A stretch of 49,533 nucleotides of DNA from Rhodospirillales bacterium (GCA_028281785.1 JANQJG010000143.1:1-49533); one strand, 5' to 3'; counted from the first letter of the stretch, positions 27,039 to 35,990 are shown. Program-made: numbers and translations. The notes: generated by a model from the sequence alone, not told the origin.

Positions 27039-28544
27039 TTGGACGTCTTCATCACCGCTCTCGGTCTCGTTTTCGATCCCTACGTGCTGATGGTGATCTT
27101 CCTGTCGGCGGTCTTCGGCCTGTTCGTCGGCTCGATTCCGGGATTGACGGCAACCATGGCGACGGCGCTTTTGGTCCCTGTCACCTTCTTCATGGAACCG
27201 GTGCCAGCCATCGCCGCCATCGGCACGGCGGTTGCCATGGCCATTTTCGCCGGCGACATCCCGGGGGCGCTGCTGCGTATCCCCGGCACGCCGGCCTCCG
27301 CCGCCTATGTGGACGAGGCCTATACCCTGACCCAGAAGGGGCAGGCGGAAAGGGCGTTGGGGACCAGCCTCGTCTGCGCCGCATTCGGCGGCCTGTTCGG
27401 CATCGTGGTCTTGACCACCTCGGCCCCGGCCCTGGCGGAGTTCGCCCTGAATTTCAGCTCCTTCGAGTATTTCTGGCTGGCCTGCCTGGGCCTGACCTGC
27501 GCCGCCGTGATCTCGACCGAGGCGCCGGTGCGTGGTCTGGTGTCCCTGCTCATCGGCCTGTTTATCTCCACGATCGGCATCGGCATCGTCGGTGGGTATC
27601 CCCGCTTCACCTTCAACATTACCGAACTTCTGGGTGGGGTGAGCTTCATTCCGGCCATGATCGGCATGTTCGCGGTGTCGGAGATCCTGCGATATGCGAC
27701 CCAGACCGGCGAGCGCCCGGTGATTCCGCAGCAGCCCATCCGCAATCTGTTCAAGGGCCTGGGACCGATTCTCTGGCGCTACAAGGTCAACATGGTCCGC
27801 GGCAGCGTCATCGGTACCGGGATCGGCGCGCTGCCCGGCGCCGGGGCCGATATCGCGGCCTGGATCGCCTATGCCATCAGCAAGAAGTCCTCGAAGGAGC
27901 CGGAGAAATTCGGCACCGGCCATGTCGAGGGGCTGGTGGACAGCGGTTCGGCGAACAATGCCGGCCTGGGCGGAGCCTGGGTGCCGGCCATCGTGTTCGG
28001 CATTCCCGGCGATTCGGTAACCGCCATCGTCATCGGCGTGCTTTTCATGAAGGGTATGAACCCCGGCCCGACCGTGTTTCTTTACGAGCCGCAACTGATC
28101 TATGCGGTGTTCATCGCCTTCTTCCTGGCCAACATCGCGCTGATTCCGCTGGGCTTCATCGCCATCCGCTCGGCCCGGCAGGTGCTGCGCATCCCGCGCC
28201 GGGCGTTGATGCCGTTGATCCTGATCTTCTGCATCGTCGGGGCGTTCGCCATCAACAACACGGTCTTCGGCGTGATCATCATGCTGATTCTCGGCGTGCT
28301 CGCCTGGATCATGGAGGAGAACCACATCCCCGTTGCGCCGGCGATCCTCGGCATCGTGCTCGGTCCGCTTCTCGAGGACAACTTCCTGACCTCGATGATC
28401 AAGTCGGAAGGAAGCCTGCTCGGGTTCTTCGAACGGCCCATCTCCGCCGTTCTTGGAGTCATGACGCTGGCCGCCTGGCTTTTGCCTCTGGTCCTTTGGC
28501 TGCTGCGGAAACGGCGCTCGGCCGGCGCCTCGGCGGCGCCCTGA
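27039..28544 (+). CDS. Tripartite tricarboxylate transporter large membrane subunit (TctA)
   Basis: Main permease of the TTT transporter, about 11-12 TM segments in 501 residues. Family motifs include FVGSIPGLTATMATALLVPV, GDIPGALLRIPGTPASA, and the second-half GTGIGALPGAGADIAAWIAY and FGIPGDSVTAIVIGVL. The start codon is TTG (LDVFITALGLVFDP), since no ATG/GTG lies between the tctB stop and the first TM. It completes the transporter. Confidence 0.92.
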   Translation: MDVFITALGLVFDPYVLMVIFLSAVFGLFVGSIPGLTATMATALLVPVTFFMEPVPAIAAIGTAVAMAIFAGDIPGALLRIPGTPASAAYVDEAYTLTQKGQAERALGTSLVCAAFGGLFGIVVLTTSAPALAEFALNFSSFEYFWLACLGLTCAAVISTEAPVRGLVSLLIGLFISTIGIGIVGGYPRFTFNITELLGGVSFIPAMIGMFAVSEILRYATQTGERPVIPQQPIRNLFKGLGPILWRYKVNMVRGSVIGTGIGALPGAGADIAAWIAYAISKKSSKEPEKFGTGHVEGLVDSGSANNAGLGGAWVPAIVFGIPGDSVTAIVIGVLFMKGMNPGPTVFLYEPQLIYAVFIAFFLANIALIPLGFIAIRSARQVLRIPRRALMPLILIFCIVGAFAINNTVFGVIIMLILGVLAWIMEENHIPVAPAILGIVLGPLLEDNFLTSMIKSEGSLLGFFERPISAVLGVMTLAAWLLPLVLWLLRKRRSAGASAAP

Positions 28545-28614
28545 TCCGCGATCCGACGCCGAAGGCGAAAGTTCCCTTGCCCCGTGGTCGGATAGTACTT
28601 TAGGTACCTTCGCC

Positions 28615-29322
28615 ATGGGGACGAGTGATCGGACATCAGCGGCGGACGGGCCGCGGCTCGCGGTTTTCGACTGCGACGGCACGCTGGTCGACAGCCAGCG
28701 CCACATCGTCGGCGCCATGTATGCGTCCTGGGAGGCGCATGGCCTCCCCGCGCCGGAGGCGCAGGCCGTGCGGCGGGTGGTGGGGCTGCCGCTGCAGGAG
28801 GCGATCGCGCGGCTTGGGCCGGAACTGGAGCCCGCGCTGCTGGCCAGCTTGACACGGTGCTATGCCGAGCACTGGATGGGGATGCGGCAGCGCGGCGAAT
28901 TGATCGAACACCTGTACCCAGGCGCCATCGACGCGCTCGATGCGATCGAGGGCGCCGGCTGGGTCTTGGGCGTAGCCACGGGCAAGTCCCGTCGTGGATT
29001 GCTCGCGACACTCGACAGCCATGGCCTGACCGATCGCTTCGTCTCGCTCCAGACCGCGGACACCGGCCGGGGAAAGCCGCATCCGGACATGCTATGGCAG
29101 GCCATGGCGGAGACCGGGGCAACCGCCGACTGTACGGTGATGATCGGAGACACCACATACGACGTGGAAATGGCCCGGCATGCCGGCGCCTACGCCATCG
29201 GGGTGGCCTGGGGGTATCATGAGTCGGCTGAGCTGCAGGCGTCGGGTGCCCATCGGCTTGTCAGCCATTTCAGTGAGTTACCAATTGTTTTGCAGGATTT
29301 GATCGAGGAGGCTCGGCCATGA
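28615..29322 (+). CDS. HAD-superfamily phosphatase, phosphoglycolate phosphatase-like
   Basis: HAD subfamily IA hydrolase. Motif I is FDCDGTLVDS (Asp nucleophile), motif II VATGKS, the Lys motif is in GKPHPDM, and motif IV is IGDTTYDVEMARHAG. The cap lies between motifs I and II. 235 residues, cytoplasmic. The substrate cannot be assigned; Gph and PgmB-like enzymes look alike. Its TGA overlaps the start of the AsmA gene (ATGA). Confidence 0.88.
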   Translation: MGTSDRTSAADGPRLAVFDCDGTLVDSQRHIVGAMYASWEAHGLPAPEAQAVRRVVGLPLQEAIARLGPELEPALLASLTRCYAEHWMGMRQRGELIEHLYPGAIDALDAIEGAGWVLGVATGKSRRGLLATLDSHGLTDRFVSLQTADTGRGKPHPDMLWQAMAETGATADCTVMIGDTTYDVEMARHAGAYAIGVAWGYHESAELQASGAHRLVSHFSELPIVLQDLIEEARP

Positions 29323-31481
29323 GCCGTTTGACGAAATTCGTTACGGTGGCCGCCGTCCTGTCGGTCGGCAGCGTCGCCGCCGGCGTTGCCATACTAAAGT
29401 CCATGGATTTCAACGAGTACCGGACGACAATTGCGGAAAGACTTCAAGGAGCAACGGGCCGCCAGGTGGAGATCGCCGGCGACCTCAATCTGGACATCTC
29501 GCTGAATCCCACACTTTCGATACAGGGGATTTCCCTCGGCAACGCCGAATGGGGATCGCGGCCGGAGATGGCCAAGCTTGACCGCCTGGAGGCCGAGGTC
29601 GAGGTGCTGCCGCTGCTCTCCGGCGAGGTCCGCATCACGCGTGTCCTCATCGCCGGGCTGGATCTGCTGGCCGAAACCAATGCCGATGGTCAGGGCAACT
29701 GGGCCTTTGTCCCCGCCGATACGGAACAGCCGGCCGATACCACCGAGGGGGAGGGAAGCGGACTCCCGGTCACGCCGGTCGTGGATTCCCTGCGAATCGA
29801 GAACGTCCGGGCGACATATCGCGACGGCCAGACCGGCGAGGAAATGACGGTGAACCTCGCCGCTTTCGACGCAACGGCAGAGGGGCCCGACAGCCCCATC
29901 GGCTTCCGCGCCGAGGGCGACTACAACGGCGCTTCCTATGCGATGGAGGGTGAGGTTGGCGCCGTTGGGGCGCTGTTGCGGGGCTCGGCGCCCTATCCGA
30001 TTGCCCTCAAGGCGAACGCCTTCGATGCCGAGATCCGCGTCGATGGGAACATCGCGCAGCCCCGTGAGGCAAAAGGTATCGACCTGGCGATCGCGGCCGG
30101 CATCGATGACCTGGCCGGAACCCTGAAGGCCGCGGCGGCTGCTCTGCCGGCGCTTGAGGGCGTGGCGGCCATGCCTGCGACCTCGCTCACCCTGGCCGCG
30201 AAGGCGCGGGACAACGAGACCGGTTATGCCATCGAGGAGATCGACCTCAAGCTTGGGGAAAGCGATCTCACCGGCCGCGTGGCCCTGGCGATGGCGGATG
30301 CCCGGCCAAAGGTCGAGGCGGCTTTTTCCTCCAATCTTCTCGACCTGACGGTCCTGGCGCCCGCCGGGGAAGGCGCGGCTGCCGATGCCGGCGGGACGCC
30401 ACCGGCTACTCTGCCTGCGGCTGAGGAGGACGACGGACGCGTGTTTCCCGCCGATCCCCTGCCGCTGGAGGCCCTGCGCGCGGCCGATGCCGACGTCTCG
30501 CTGGAGATCGCGCGCCTCGTCCTGCCCAATGGTATGGATATGGGAGAGGTCGCGGTGAAGCTCGGGCTGGACGCCGGCCACCTCGATCTGAAGACGGCCG
30601 TCGCGGATCTTGGCGGCGGCAAGGTCGATCTCGATGTCGTCCTCGACGCGACCAACGATGTTGCCCTTAATCAAACGGGTATCGTGATGACCAAGGTCGT
30701 GGCCGGAGCCCTCCTCGATGAGATGGGACACAAGGACCTTATCAGCGAAGCGCCGATCGACGCGACGATCCGGTTGGATGGCCAAGGCGTGTCGATTCGG
30801 GAGCTGGCGGCCGGACTGAACGGTGAGATCCTTCTTCAGGTTGGAAAGGGACAGGTGAACCGTTCGGCCGTCGATCTGGTCGGCGCCGATGTCTTGTCTC
30901 AGATCGCCGGCGCGGTGAATCCCCTCAGGGAGAAGCGGCAATACACGCCGCTCTCCTGCGCCGTGGTGCGCTTTCTCGTCGAGGACGGCATGGCCACGGC
31001 CGACAAAGGGATCGCCATGGAGACGGACCAATTCGTCGTTGTCGGCAGTGGCGCCGTCAACCTCAAGACCGAGGAGCTGGATCTCGCCGTCAAGCCGGAG
31101 GCGCGCGAGGGCCTCGGGGTGAGCCTTGGGGGCGTGGCCGGGTTGGCCCGTGTGAGGGGCACCTTGGCCGAGCCGACCGTCGGCCTTGACGAAGCGGCGG
31201 CGGCCAAGCAGGCGGCGTCGATCGGCGCTGCCTTGGCGACGGGCGGACTGTCGATCCTCGGCGAAGCCCTGGTCAATCGCGCCACCCGCGACGCGCATCC
31301 CTGTCAGACCGCGCTCGGCATGGCTCCGGCCGAGCCGCAGCCGGCCGCGACCGGCAACGATACGGCGGGCACCGGCGGAGGCGGTAAGTCTTCGCCGGCG
31401 GAGAAGGCAGAGAAGGGGGTCAAGGACGCCGTCGAAGACATAGGCAACGCCCTGAAAGGCCTGTTCGGGGGTAGCAACTGA
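29319..31481 (+). CDS. AsmA-family envelope protein
   Basis: AsmA/YhdP/TamB-type proteins span the periplasm and influence outer-membrane lipid homeostasis. The 720-residue product has one N-terminal TM (FVTVAAVLSVGSVAAGVAIL), the AsmA N-terminal block GRQVEIAGDLNLDISLNPTL with SIQGISLGNAEWGS, and the C-terminal AsmA block (DLVGADVLSQIAGAVNPL, CAVVRFLVEDGMA, LAVKPEAREGLGVSLGG). The last about 60 residues are a Pro/Gly/Lys-rich tail. It overlaps the HAD gene by four bases. Confidence 0.9.
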   Translation: MSRLTKFVTVAAVLSVGSVAAGVAILKSMDFNEYRTTIAERLQGATGRQVEIAGDLNLDISLNPTLSIQGISLGNAEWGSRPEMAKLDRLEAEVEVLPLLSGEVRITRVLIAGLDLLAETNADGQGNWAFVPADTEQPADTTEGEGSGLPVTPVVDSLRIENVRATYRDGQTGEEMTVNLAAFDATAEGPDSPIGFRAEGDYNGASYAMEGEVGAVGALLRGSAPYPIALKANAFDAEIRVDGNIAQPREAKGIDLAIAAGIDDLAGTLKAAAAALPALEGVAAMPATSLTLAAKARDNETGYAIEEIDLKLGESDLTGRVALAMADARPKVEAAFSSNLLDLTVLAPAGEGAAADAGGTPPATLPAAEEDDGRVFPADPLPLEALRAADADVSLEIARLVLPNGMDMGEVAVKLGLDAGHLDLKTAVADLGGGKVDLDVVLDATNDVALNQTGIVMTKVVAGALLDEMGHKDLISEAPIDATIRLDGQGVSIRELAAGLNGEILLQVGKGQVNRSAVDLVGADVLSQIAGAVNPLREKRQYTPLSCAVVRFLVEDGMATADKGIAMETDQFVVVGSGAVNLKTEELDLAVKPEAREGLGVSLGGVAGLARVRGTLAEPTVGLDEAAAAKQAASIGAALATGGLSILGEALVNRATRDAHPCQTALGMAPAEPQPAATGNDTAGTGGGGKSSPAEKAEKGVKDAVEDIGNALKGLFGGSN

Positions 31482-31493
31482 CGGGATCGCAGG

Positions 31494-32204
31494 GTGGGGT
31501 GGCGGCTGAACAAGCGGTTCTATGAGGATGCGGCGACCGCCTGCGGCGAGGGGGGCTTTTCCGTTCTGCTCGACGACCGGCCGGTCAGGACGCCGGCCGG
31601 CGCGCCGCTGGTCCTTCCCTCCGAGGCTCTAGCCGTCGCCATCGCGCGGGAGTGGCGGGACCAACCCTCCGAGATCCATCCGGAAACCATGCCCCTGACC
31701 CGTCTGGCGGTGACCGCCATCGATCGCGTGCGGCCGGAACGCGAGGCCGTGGTCCGGGCCGTATCCGCCTATGCGGAGACCGATCTCCTTTGCTATCGGG
31801 CCGAAACTCCCCCCGATCTGGCCGCGCGTCAGGCCCAGCTATGGCAACCACTCCTCGACTGGTGCCGCGACTTCTATGGTGTGCGGTTGCGGGTGACAAC
31901 CGGCGTCATTCCGGTGCGTCAGCCGCCCCAGGCCTTGCATGTCCTGAGGGGCGTGGTGGACGCGTGCGACGATCCGCATCTCGCCGCGCTCTCCACCTTG
32001 ACCGCCGACAGCGGCTCGCTGATCCTCGCCCTCGCCTTGATGGCCGGGCGTATCGATGCGGCCGCGGCCTGGGAGGCCGCTCTGCTCGATGAACGCTACC
32101 AGGCGAGCAAGTGGGGCGAGGATGCCGAGGCCCTGGCCCTGCGCGAGGCCCTGCGCACCGATCTCCACGGGGTAGCCGAGTTTCTCACCCTTCTGGATCG
32201 TTGA
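31494..32204 (+). CDS. ATP12-family F1-ATPase assembly chaperone
   Basis: ATP12 binds the F1 alpha subunit during assembly; it occurs in mitochondria and alphaproteobacteria. The 236-residue product opens with GTG (VGWRLNKRFYEDA) and has FSVLLDDRPVRTPAGAPLVLPS, EWRDQPSEIHPETMPLTRLA, YAETDLLCYRAETP and the C-terminal LDERYQASKWGEDAEA, all hallmarks. It lies 12 bp after the AsmA gene. Confidence 0.93.
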   Translation: MGWRLNKRFYEDAATACGEGGFSVLLDDRPVRTPAGAPLVLPSEALAVAIAREWRDQPSEIHPETMPLTRLAVTAIDRVRPEREAVVRAVSAYAETDLLCYRAETPPDLAARQAQLWQPLLDWCRDFYGVRLRVTTGVIPVRQPPQALHVLRGVVDACDDPHLAALSTLTADSGSLILALALMAGRIDAAAAWEAALLDERYQASKWGEDAEALALREALRTDLHGVAEFLTLLDR

Positions 32205-32301
32205 CCTCGGGACACAAAAAGGGGCGTGTGACGGGCTCTGCGTCAGGTATAAACGCCCAGCGCGTCCAACACGAAGATTCAACAGAGGGGGGACCGACGA
32301 G

Positions 32302-33084
32302 ATGACGACCGATACCGCGACCCGAGCGGCGGAAATGCTGACCACGGCATGGCGCGACGGCAGCCAAATCGCCGAGCTTCCCGGGGATCTGCATCCGGCT
32401 TCCCGGGACGCGGCCTACAACATCCAGGACGAGATGGCCCGGCTGCTCGGCTGGGAGGTGGTTGGCTGGAAGATGGGCATGACGAGTGCTCCAACCCAGC
32501 GCCAGTTCGGCGCCGACGCGCCTCTTCCCGGACGGCTGTTTCGCGAGGTCATGTATGAGGCGCCGGCGACGGTCGCGGCCGGGGGGCTGACCAAGCCCAT
32601 CGTCGAGCCGGAGTTCGCGGTCCGCCTGTCCGCCGGTCTGCCGCCCCGGGACGCCGCCTATACCAGGGATGAGGTGGCGGCAGCCACCGCCGCCATACAT
32701 CTGGCCATCGAGATCGCAAGCTATCGCGTCGCCATGCCGGAGGTCGTGCCGCTCCGCATCGTTGCCGACAACGGCGGCAGCGCCGGTTGCGTGATCGGGC
32801 CGGAGGTTGCAGATTGGCGCTCGGTCGATTTTCTCACCGTGCCGGTGGCGCTGCATATCGACGGGGCGCTGGCCGCGCCGGGACTGACGGGCAATGCCCG
32901 CATCGACCCCGTCGACGTGACCGCCTGGCTAGCCAACGACCTTTCCGCGCGGGGTATTGGCCTGACCGCGGGGGCCTACGTGCTTACGGGCAGCGCCACG
33001 GCCCCGACCCGCATGGATGTGGGCTCCGAGGTCGTCGCCCGCTTCGAGGGCCTCGGCGAGGTAAGGCTTCGCTTCACGGAGTGA
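32302..33084 (+). CDS. 2-keto-4-pentenoate hydratase-like protein (MhpD/DmpE type)
   Basis: Family members hydrate 2-hydroxypenta-2,4-dienoate or decarboxylate 4-oxalocrotonate; FAH fold. The 260-residue product has WKMGMTSAPTQRQFGADAPL, PIVEPEFAVRLSA with metal-ligand Glu pair, and ADNGGSAGCVIGP. No other aromatic catabolism gene is adjacent, so the physiological substrate is open. ATG has GAGGGGGGACCGAC upstream. A palindromic repeat follows it. Confidence 0.82.
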   Translation: MTTDTATRAAEMLTTAWRDGSQIAELPGDLHPASRDAAYNIQDEMARLLGWEVVGWKMGMTSAPTQRQFGADAPLPGRLFREVMYEAPATVAAGGLTKPIVEPEFAVRLSAGLPPRDAAYTRDEVAAATAAIHLAIEIASYRVAMPEVVPLRIVADNGGSAGCVIGPEVADWRSVDFLTVPVALHIDGALAAPGLTGNARIDPVDVTAWLANDLSARGIGLTAGAYVLTGSATAPTRMDVGSEVVARFEGLGEVRLRFTE

Positions 33085-33088
33085 TACC

Positions 33089-33206
33089 AGCGAGCGTTTG
33101 AAGCGACACACCGGTCAAGCGGCCCTCGTGCTTCGACGAAGCTCAGCATGAGGGCTTCATCCTGAGCAACGTCGAAGGAGAGGCCCGGTCCCTTCAAACG
33201 TTCGCT
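33089..33206. repeat. Nested palindromic intergenic repeat
   Basis: The outer arms AGCGAGCGTTTGAAG (33089-33103) and CTTCAAACGTTCGCT (33192-33206) match as an inverted repeat at 14 of 15 positions. Inside is a second one, CTTCGACGAAGCTCAGCATG (from 33131) against 33158-33177, with 3 mismatches. The inner CTTCGAC...CTCAG type motif resembles palindromic repeats scattered between genes in alphaproteobacteria, from memory. It fills nearly the whole gap between two convergent genes and could terminate both. No coding potential. Confidence 0.75.
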
Positions 33207-33218
33207 GATATGAGGTGT

Positions 33219-33620
33219 CTATTGCCGCTGGAGCTTGATCAGCCAGGTGCAGAAGCCGTCGGGTGAGCTGACGCCGGCGACGAGGGTCCGACCTTCGATC
33301 AGCCCCTCATATGCCGCCTCGCGCCCGTCGGCGAAGGTATAGCTGCCGGTGACGAAGCCCCTCCGGGTGACAATGCCGCGGATGACCTCGCCACCGGTGA
33401 TCGATTCCGCGAGCAGTCCGCCGCCCGCGATGCTCCCGAAATAGCCCAGGCCGCCGGGACAGTTCGGGTCGCTGAGATGGGCCAGAAGCTCCCCCTGTCC
33501 CGCGTATGCGCCATCGAAGATGTCGGAGATGGGCTCCGCCGCCTCGCTCACGGCACAGGGAAGTGCCGCCGCTGCATAGAGCACGGCCGAAAGACACCAA
33601 CCGGGCAAACGGAGTCTCAT
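33219..33620 (-). CDS. Small secreted protein of unknown function
   Basis: I do not recognise the family. The chosen ATG at 33620 gives 133 residues with a signal peptide MRLRLPGWCLSAVLYAAAAL ending about AVSEA|AEP; upstream codons do not look like a signal. The mature part of about 105 residues is Gly-rich with GAYAGQGELLAHLSDPNCPG, an ITGGEVIRGIVTRRGFVTGS stretch and a final SSPDGFCTWLIKLQRQ. Three Cys, two in the mature part, could form a disulfide in the periplasm. The pattern suggests a small beta-barrel domain. It is convergent with the hydratase gene. Confidence 0.65.
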   Translation of the reverse strand: MRLRLPGWCLSAVLYAAAALPCAVSEAAEPISDIFDGAYAGQGELLAHLSDPNCPGGLGYFGSIAGGGLLAESITGGEVIRGIVTRRGFVTGSYTFADGREAAYEGLIEGRTLVAGVSSPDGFCTWLIKLQRQ

Positions 33621-33800
33621 GCGAATCTCCCGGCGCCGATCATGGCATAGCATTCGATGATCCCCCAACACGAATGAGATGGGAGGAGGCGACCGGCCGC
33701 AGAGGTATCCATGCGCGGCCCGGAGACCCGCGCGCACCTCATGGCTGACCCCTGGAAACGGCATTTGTTCCACTTGGCGCGGTGACGTAAGGTTGGATTT

Positions 33801-33813
33801 GTTATATTATAAC
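33801..33813 (+). promoter_or_regulatory. Perfect 13-bp inverted repeat GTTATATTATAAC before the AhpD-like gene
   Basis: GTTATA and TATAAC flank a single T in an AT-rich pocket of an otherwise GC-rich region. TATAAC (33808-33813) could be a -10 element, 18 bp upstream of the ATG, in which case a repressor bound here would block it. The GTTATA/TATAAC half-sites recur in the large palindrome at 43778-43817. Confidence 0.4.
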
Positions 33814-33830
33814 GAGTTCAGGAGCAGAAA

Positions 33831-34199
33831 ATGGCCAACGACTATGTACGGGTTGCGAAGGATGTTGCGGCCGGAGCCGCCAAGCTCGGCCGATCGCACC
33901 CGGACGTCATGGCGGCTTTCTCGGATCTCGGCAAAGCCAACTATCGCGATGCCGCGTTGAGCGCCAAGATGAAGGAATTGATTGCCCTGTCTATCGGCGT
34001 CACGGTGCGCTGCGACGGTTGTCTGGGGCACCACGCCAAGGCCTGCCTGGAGCTCGGAGCCACGCGTGAAGAGGTCGTCGAGGCCATCGGCGTCGCCATC
34101 CATATGGGGGGTGGTCCCTCCATGGTTTACGGCGCCGAGGCGTTGGACGCCTATGACCAGCACGCCGCAAACGTCAAGGGTGCCGCGGAAGCCGCGTAA
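33831..34199 (+). CDS. Carboxymuconolactone decarboxylase/AhpD-like protein
   Basis: AhpD-fold proteins use a CXXC/His relay for alkylhydroperoxide reduction. The 122-residue product has Cys61 and Cys64 in RCDGCLGHHAKAC with His67/His68, helices typical of the fold and VVEAIGVAIHMGGGPSMVYG. AGGAG lies 6 bp before the ATG. It stands alone between an unknown secreted gene and the decarboxylase operon. The redox partner is not in the window. Confidence 0.88.
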   Translation: MANDYVRVAKDVAAGAAKLGRSHPDVMAAFSDLGKANYRDAALSAKMKELIALSIGVTVRCDGCLGHHAKACLELGATREEVVEAIGVAIHMGGGPSMVYGAEALDAYDQHAANVKGAAEAA

Positions 34200-34265
34200 C
34201 TCACCCCACACGGAGGATCGCCGGGCCACCTTTCGCCTCCCGGCGAAGAGACATCCCGGAAACTG

Positions 34266-34295
34266 CGCCGGCCGTCCGTTCGACGGCCGGCGTTT
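34266..34295 (+). terminator. Rho-independent terminator after the AhpD-like gene
   Basis: An 11-bp perfect stem (CGCCGGCCGTC, 34266-34276, with GACGGCCGGCG, 34282-34292) and five-base loop, followed by TTT. It separates the AhpD-like gene from the decarboxylase operon. Confidence 0.65.
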
Positions 34296-34436
34296 CCGTA
34301 TGGCTGGCATAGCGCGCGGGTTACCGCCTATACTGCCGGCCGCGCGATTCTCGGTCTCTGAACGTCGCTGGGCATGAGCGGCGGTTCTGAGAGGCGGGAG
34401 ACGCGATCGGGGGGATCGGCGGACGACGTATCACGC

Positions 34437-35990
34437 ATGACGACATCGAAGAATTTGCTCGACGATCTGAACCGGCGCCGAGAGACGGCGGCGGCCGGCG
34501 GCGGCGCGGAACGCCTGGAGGCGCGCCGGGCTCGGGGCCTGATGACCGCCCGCGAGCGCCTTGAGACGCTGTTCGAGCCCGAGAGCTTCCAGGAGTTTGG
34601 GCTGCACGCCCATGGGGTGGTTCCCGAGAACACCGGCGGCACGAGGGTGCTGGCCGGCGATGGCGTGGTCACCGGATTGGGCTTCGTCGCGGGACAGACG
34701 GTGGCCGCGTTCAGCCAGGACTTCACGACCGCCGGGGGATCGCTCGGCACTGTTCATGCGGAGAAGATCTGCGCCGTCATGGACCATGCGGAGCGCACGG
34801 GCATACCGCTGGTGGGCTTCAACGATTCCGGCGGCGCCCGAATCCAGGACGGGGTGGAATCGCTCTCCGGCTACGGGCAGGTCTTCAACCGCAACGTCCG
34901 GCTGTCTGGTGTGGTGCCGCAGATCGCCGTGATCGCCGGCCCCTGCGCCGGGGGCGCCGCCTATTCGCCGGCGCTTATGGATTTCACGATCATGCTTCGC
35001 GACCAGGCCAACATGTTCATCTGCGGGCCGGACGTGATTCGCGCGGCGACCGGTCACGTCACCACCATGGAGGAGATCGGCGGCGCTGCCAGCCATGCAA
35101 CGGCCAGCGGCAACATCCATTTCGTCGCCGAGAGCGATGGCGCGGCCGTCGCCCTGCTGCGGCGTCTGCTCTCCTACCTGCCGCCGAACAACACCACCGA
35201 CCCGCCCCATGACCTCTCGGCCGAGATCGCCGTGAGCACGGACAAGGGCATGGACGCGCTCGTGCCGGACTCGCCGAAGGATCCGCTCGACGCCAAGCAG
35301 GTGATCGCCCGGCTGGTCGATCCCGGTTCCTTCCTGGAAGTCCAGGCCGAATTCGCGGCCAACATCGTCGTCGGGCTGGCGCGCATCGAGGGCTGCGTGG
35401 TCGGGCTGATCGCCAACCAGCCGATGGTCAAGGCGGGCACGCTCGACATCGACGCGTCGGACAAGGGCGCGCGCTTCATCCGCACCTGCAACGCCTTCAA
35501 CATCCCGCTCGTCACCCTGGTCGACGTGCCGGGCTTTCTCCCGGGGGTTCAGCAGGAACGCGGCGGCATCATTCGCCATGGCGCCAAGATGCTCTATGCC
35601 TATGGCGGATCGACGGTGCCCAAGATCACCGTCATCATGCGCAAGGCGTATGGCGGGGCGTTTCTGGCCATGTGCAGCCGCGATATGGGCGCCGATATGG
35701 TCTACGCTTGGCCGACCGCGGAAATCGCGGTCATGGGGGCGGAGAGCGCCATCCAAATCCTCTATCGGCGGGAGCTGGAGGCGACACGCTTTCCCGATGA
35801 GATGGCGGCCGAGTTGGCCGAGGACTATCGCGAACGCTTCGCCTCGCCTTACTATTCGGCGGCGCGCGGCTTTGTCACCGATGTCATCGAGCCCGGACGA
35901 ACCCGCGCCACGGTCGCCCTGGCGCTCAGGACGCTTCTATCCAAACGCGAGACGCGCCTGCCGAAGAAACACGGGAACATCCCGCTGTGA
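34437..35990 (+). CDS. Carboxyltransferase (alpha) subunit of a biotin-dependent decarboxylase, methylmalonyl-CoA decarboxylase-like
   Basis: The alpha subunit moves CO2 from an acyl-CoA to biotin. The 517-residue product has two crotonase-fold halves: GFNDSGGARIQDGVESLSGY and GPCAGGAAYSPALMDF in the N half, and VDVPGFLPGVQQERGGIIRH and MRKAYGGAFLAMCSRDMGAD in the C half. The start at 34437 (MTTSKNLLDDLNRRRETAAA) fits the family; ATG 34374 adds 21 atypical residues. The same fold serves in propionyl-CoA carboxylase; gamma, carrier and beta genes next door favour the sodium-pump decarboxylase. Confidence 0.9.
   Translation: MTTSKNLLDDLNRRRETAAAGGGAERLEARRARGLMTARERLETLFEPESFQEFGLHAHGVVPENTGGTRVLAGDGVVTGLGFVAGQTVAAFSQDFTTAGGSLGTVHAEKICAVMDHAERTGIPLVGFNDSGGARIQDGVESLSGYGQVFNRNVRLSGVVPQIAVIAGPCAGGAAYSPALMDFTIMLRDQANMFICGPDVIRAATGHVTTMEEIGGAASHATASGNIHFVAESDGAAVALLRRLLSYLPPNNTTDPPHDLSAEIAVSTDKGMDALVPDSPKDPLDAKQVIARLVDPGSFLEVQAEFAANIVVGLARIEGCVVGLIANQPMVKAGTLDIDASDKGARFIRTCNAFNIPLVTLVDVPGFLPGVQQERGGIIRHGAKMLYAYGGSTVPKITVIMRKAYGGAFLAMCSRDMGADMVYAWPTAEIAVMGAESAIQILYRRELEATRFPDEMAAELAEDYRERFASPYYSAARGFVTDVIEPGRTRATVALALRTLLSKRETRLPKKHGNIPL

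Noticed and set aside
26772..28718. A 648-codon minus-strand open frame under tctB/tctA
   Set aside because: Composition is Asp/Gly/His/Gln-rich and low complexity, typical of the antisense of hydrophobic GC-rich codons. The plus strand encodes a clear TctA.
34437..35990. Propionyl-CoA carboxylase beta subunit
   Set aside because: The fold is the same, but the neighbours are the gamma, carrier and beta membrane subunits of a sodium-pump decarboxylase and no biotin carboxylase gene is present.
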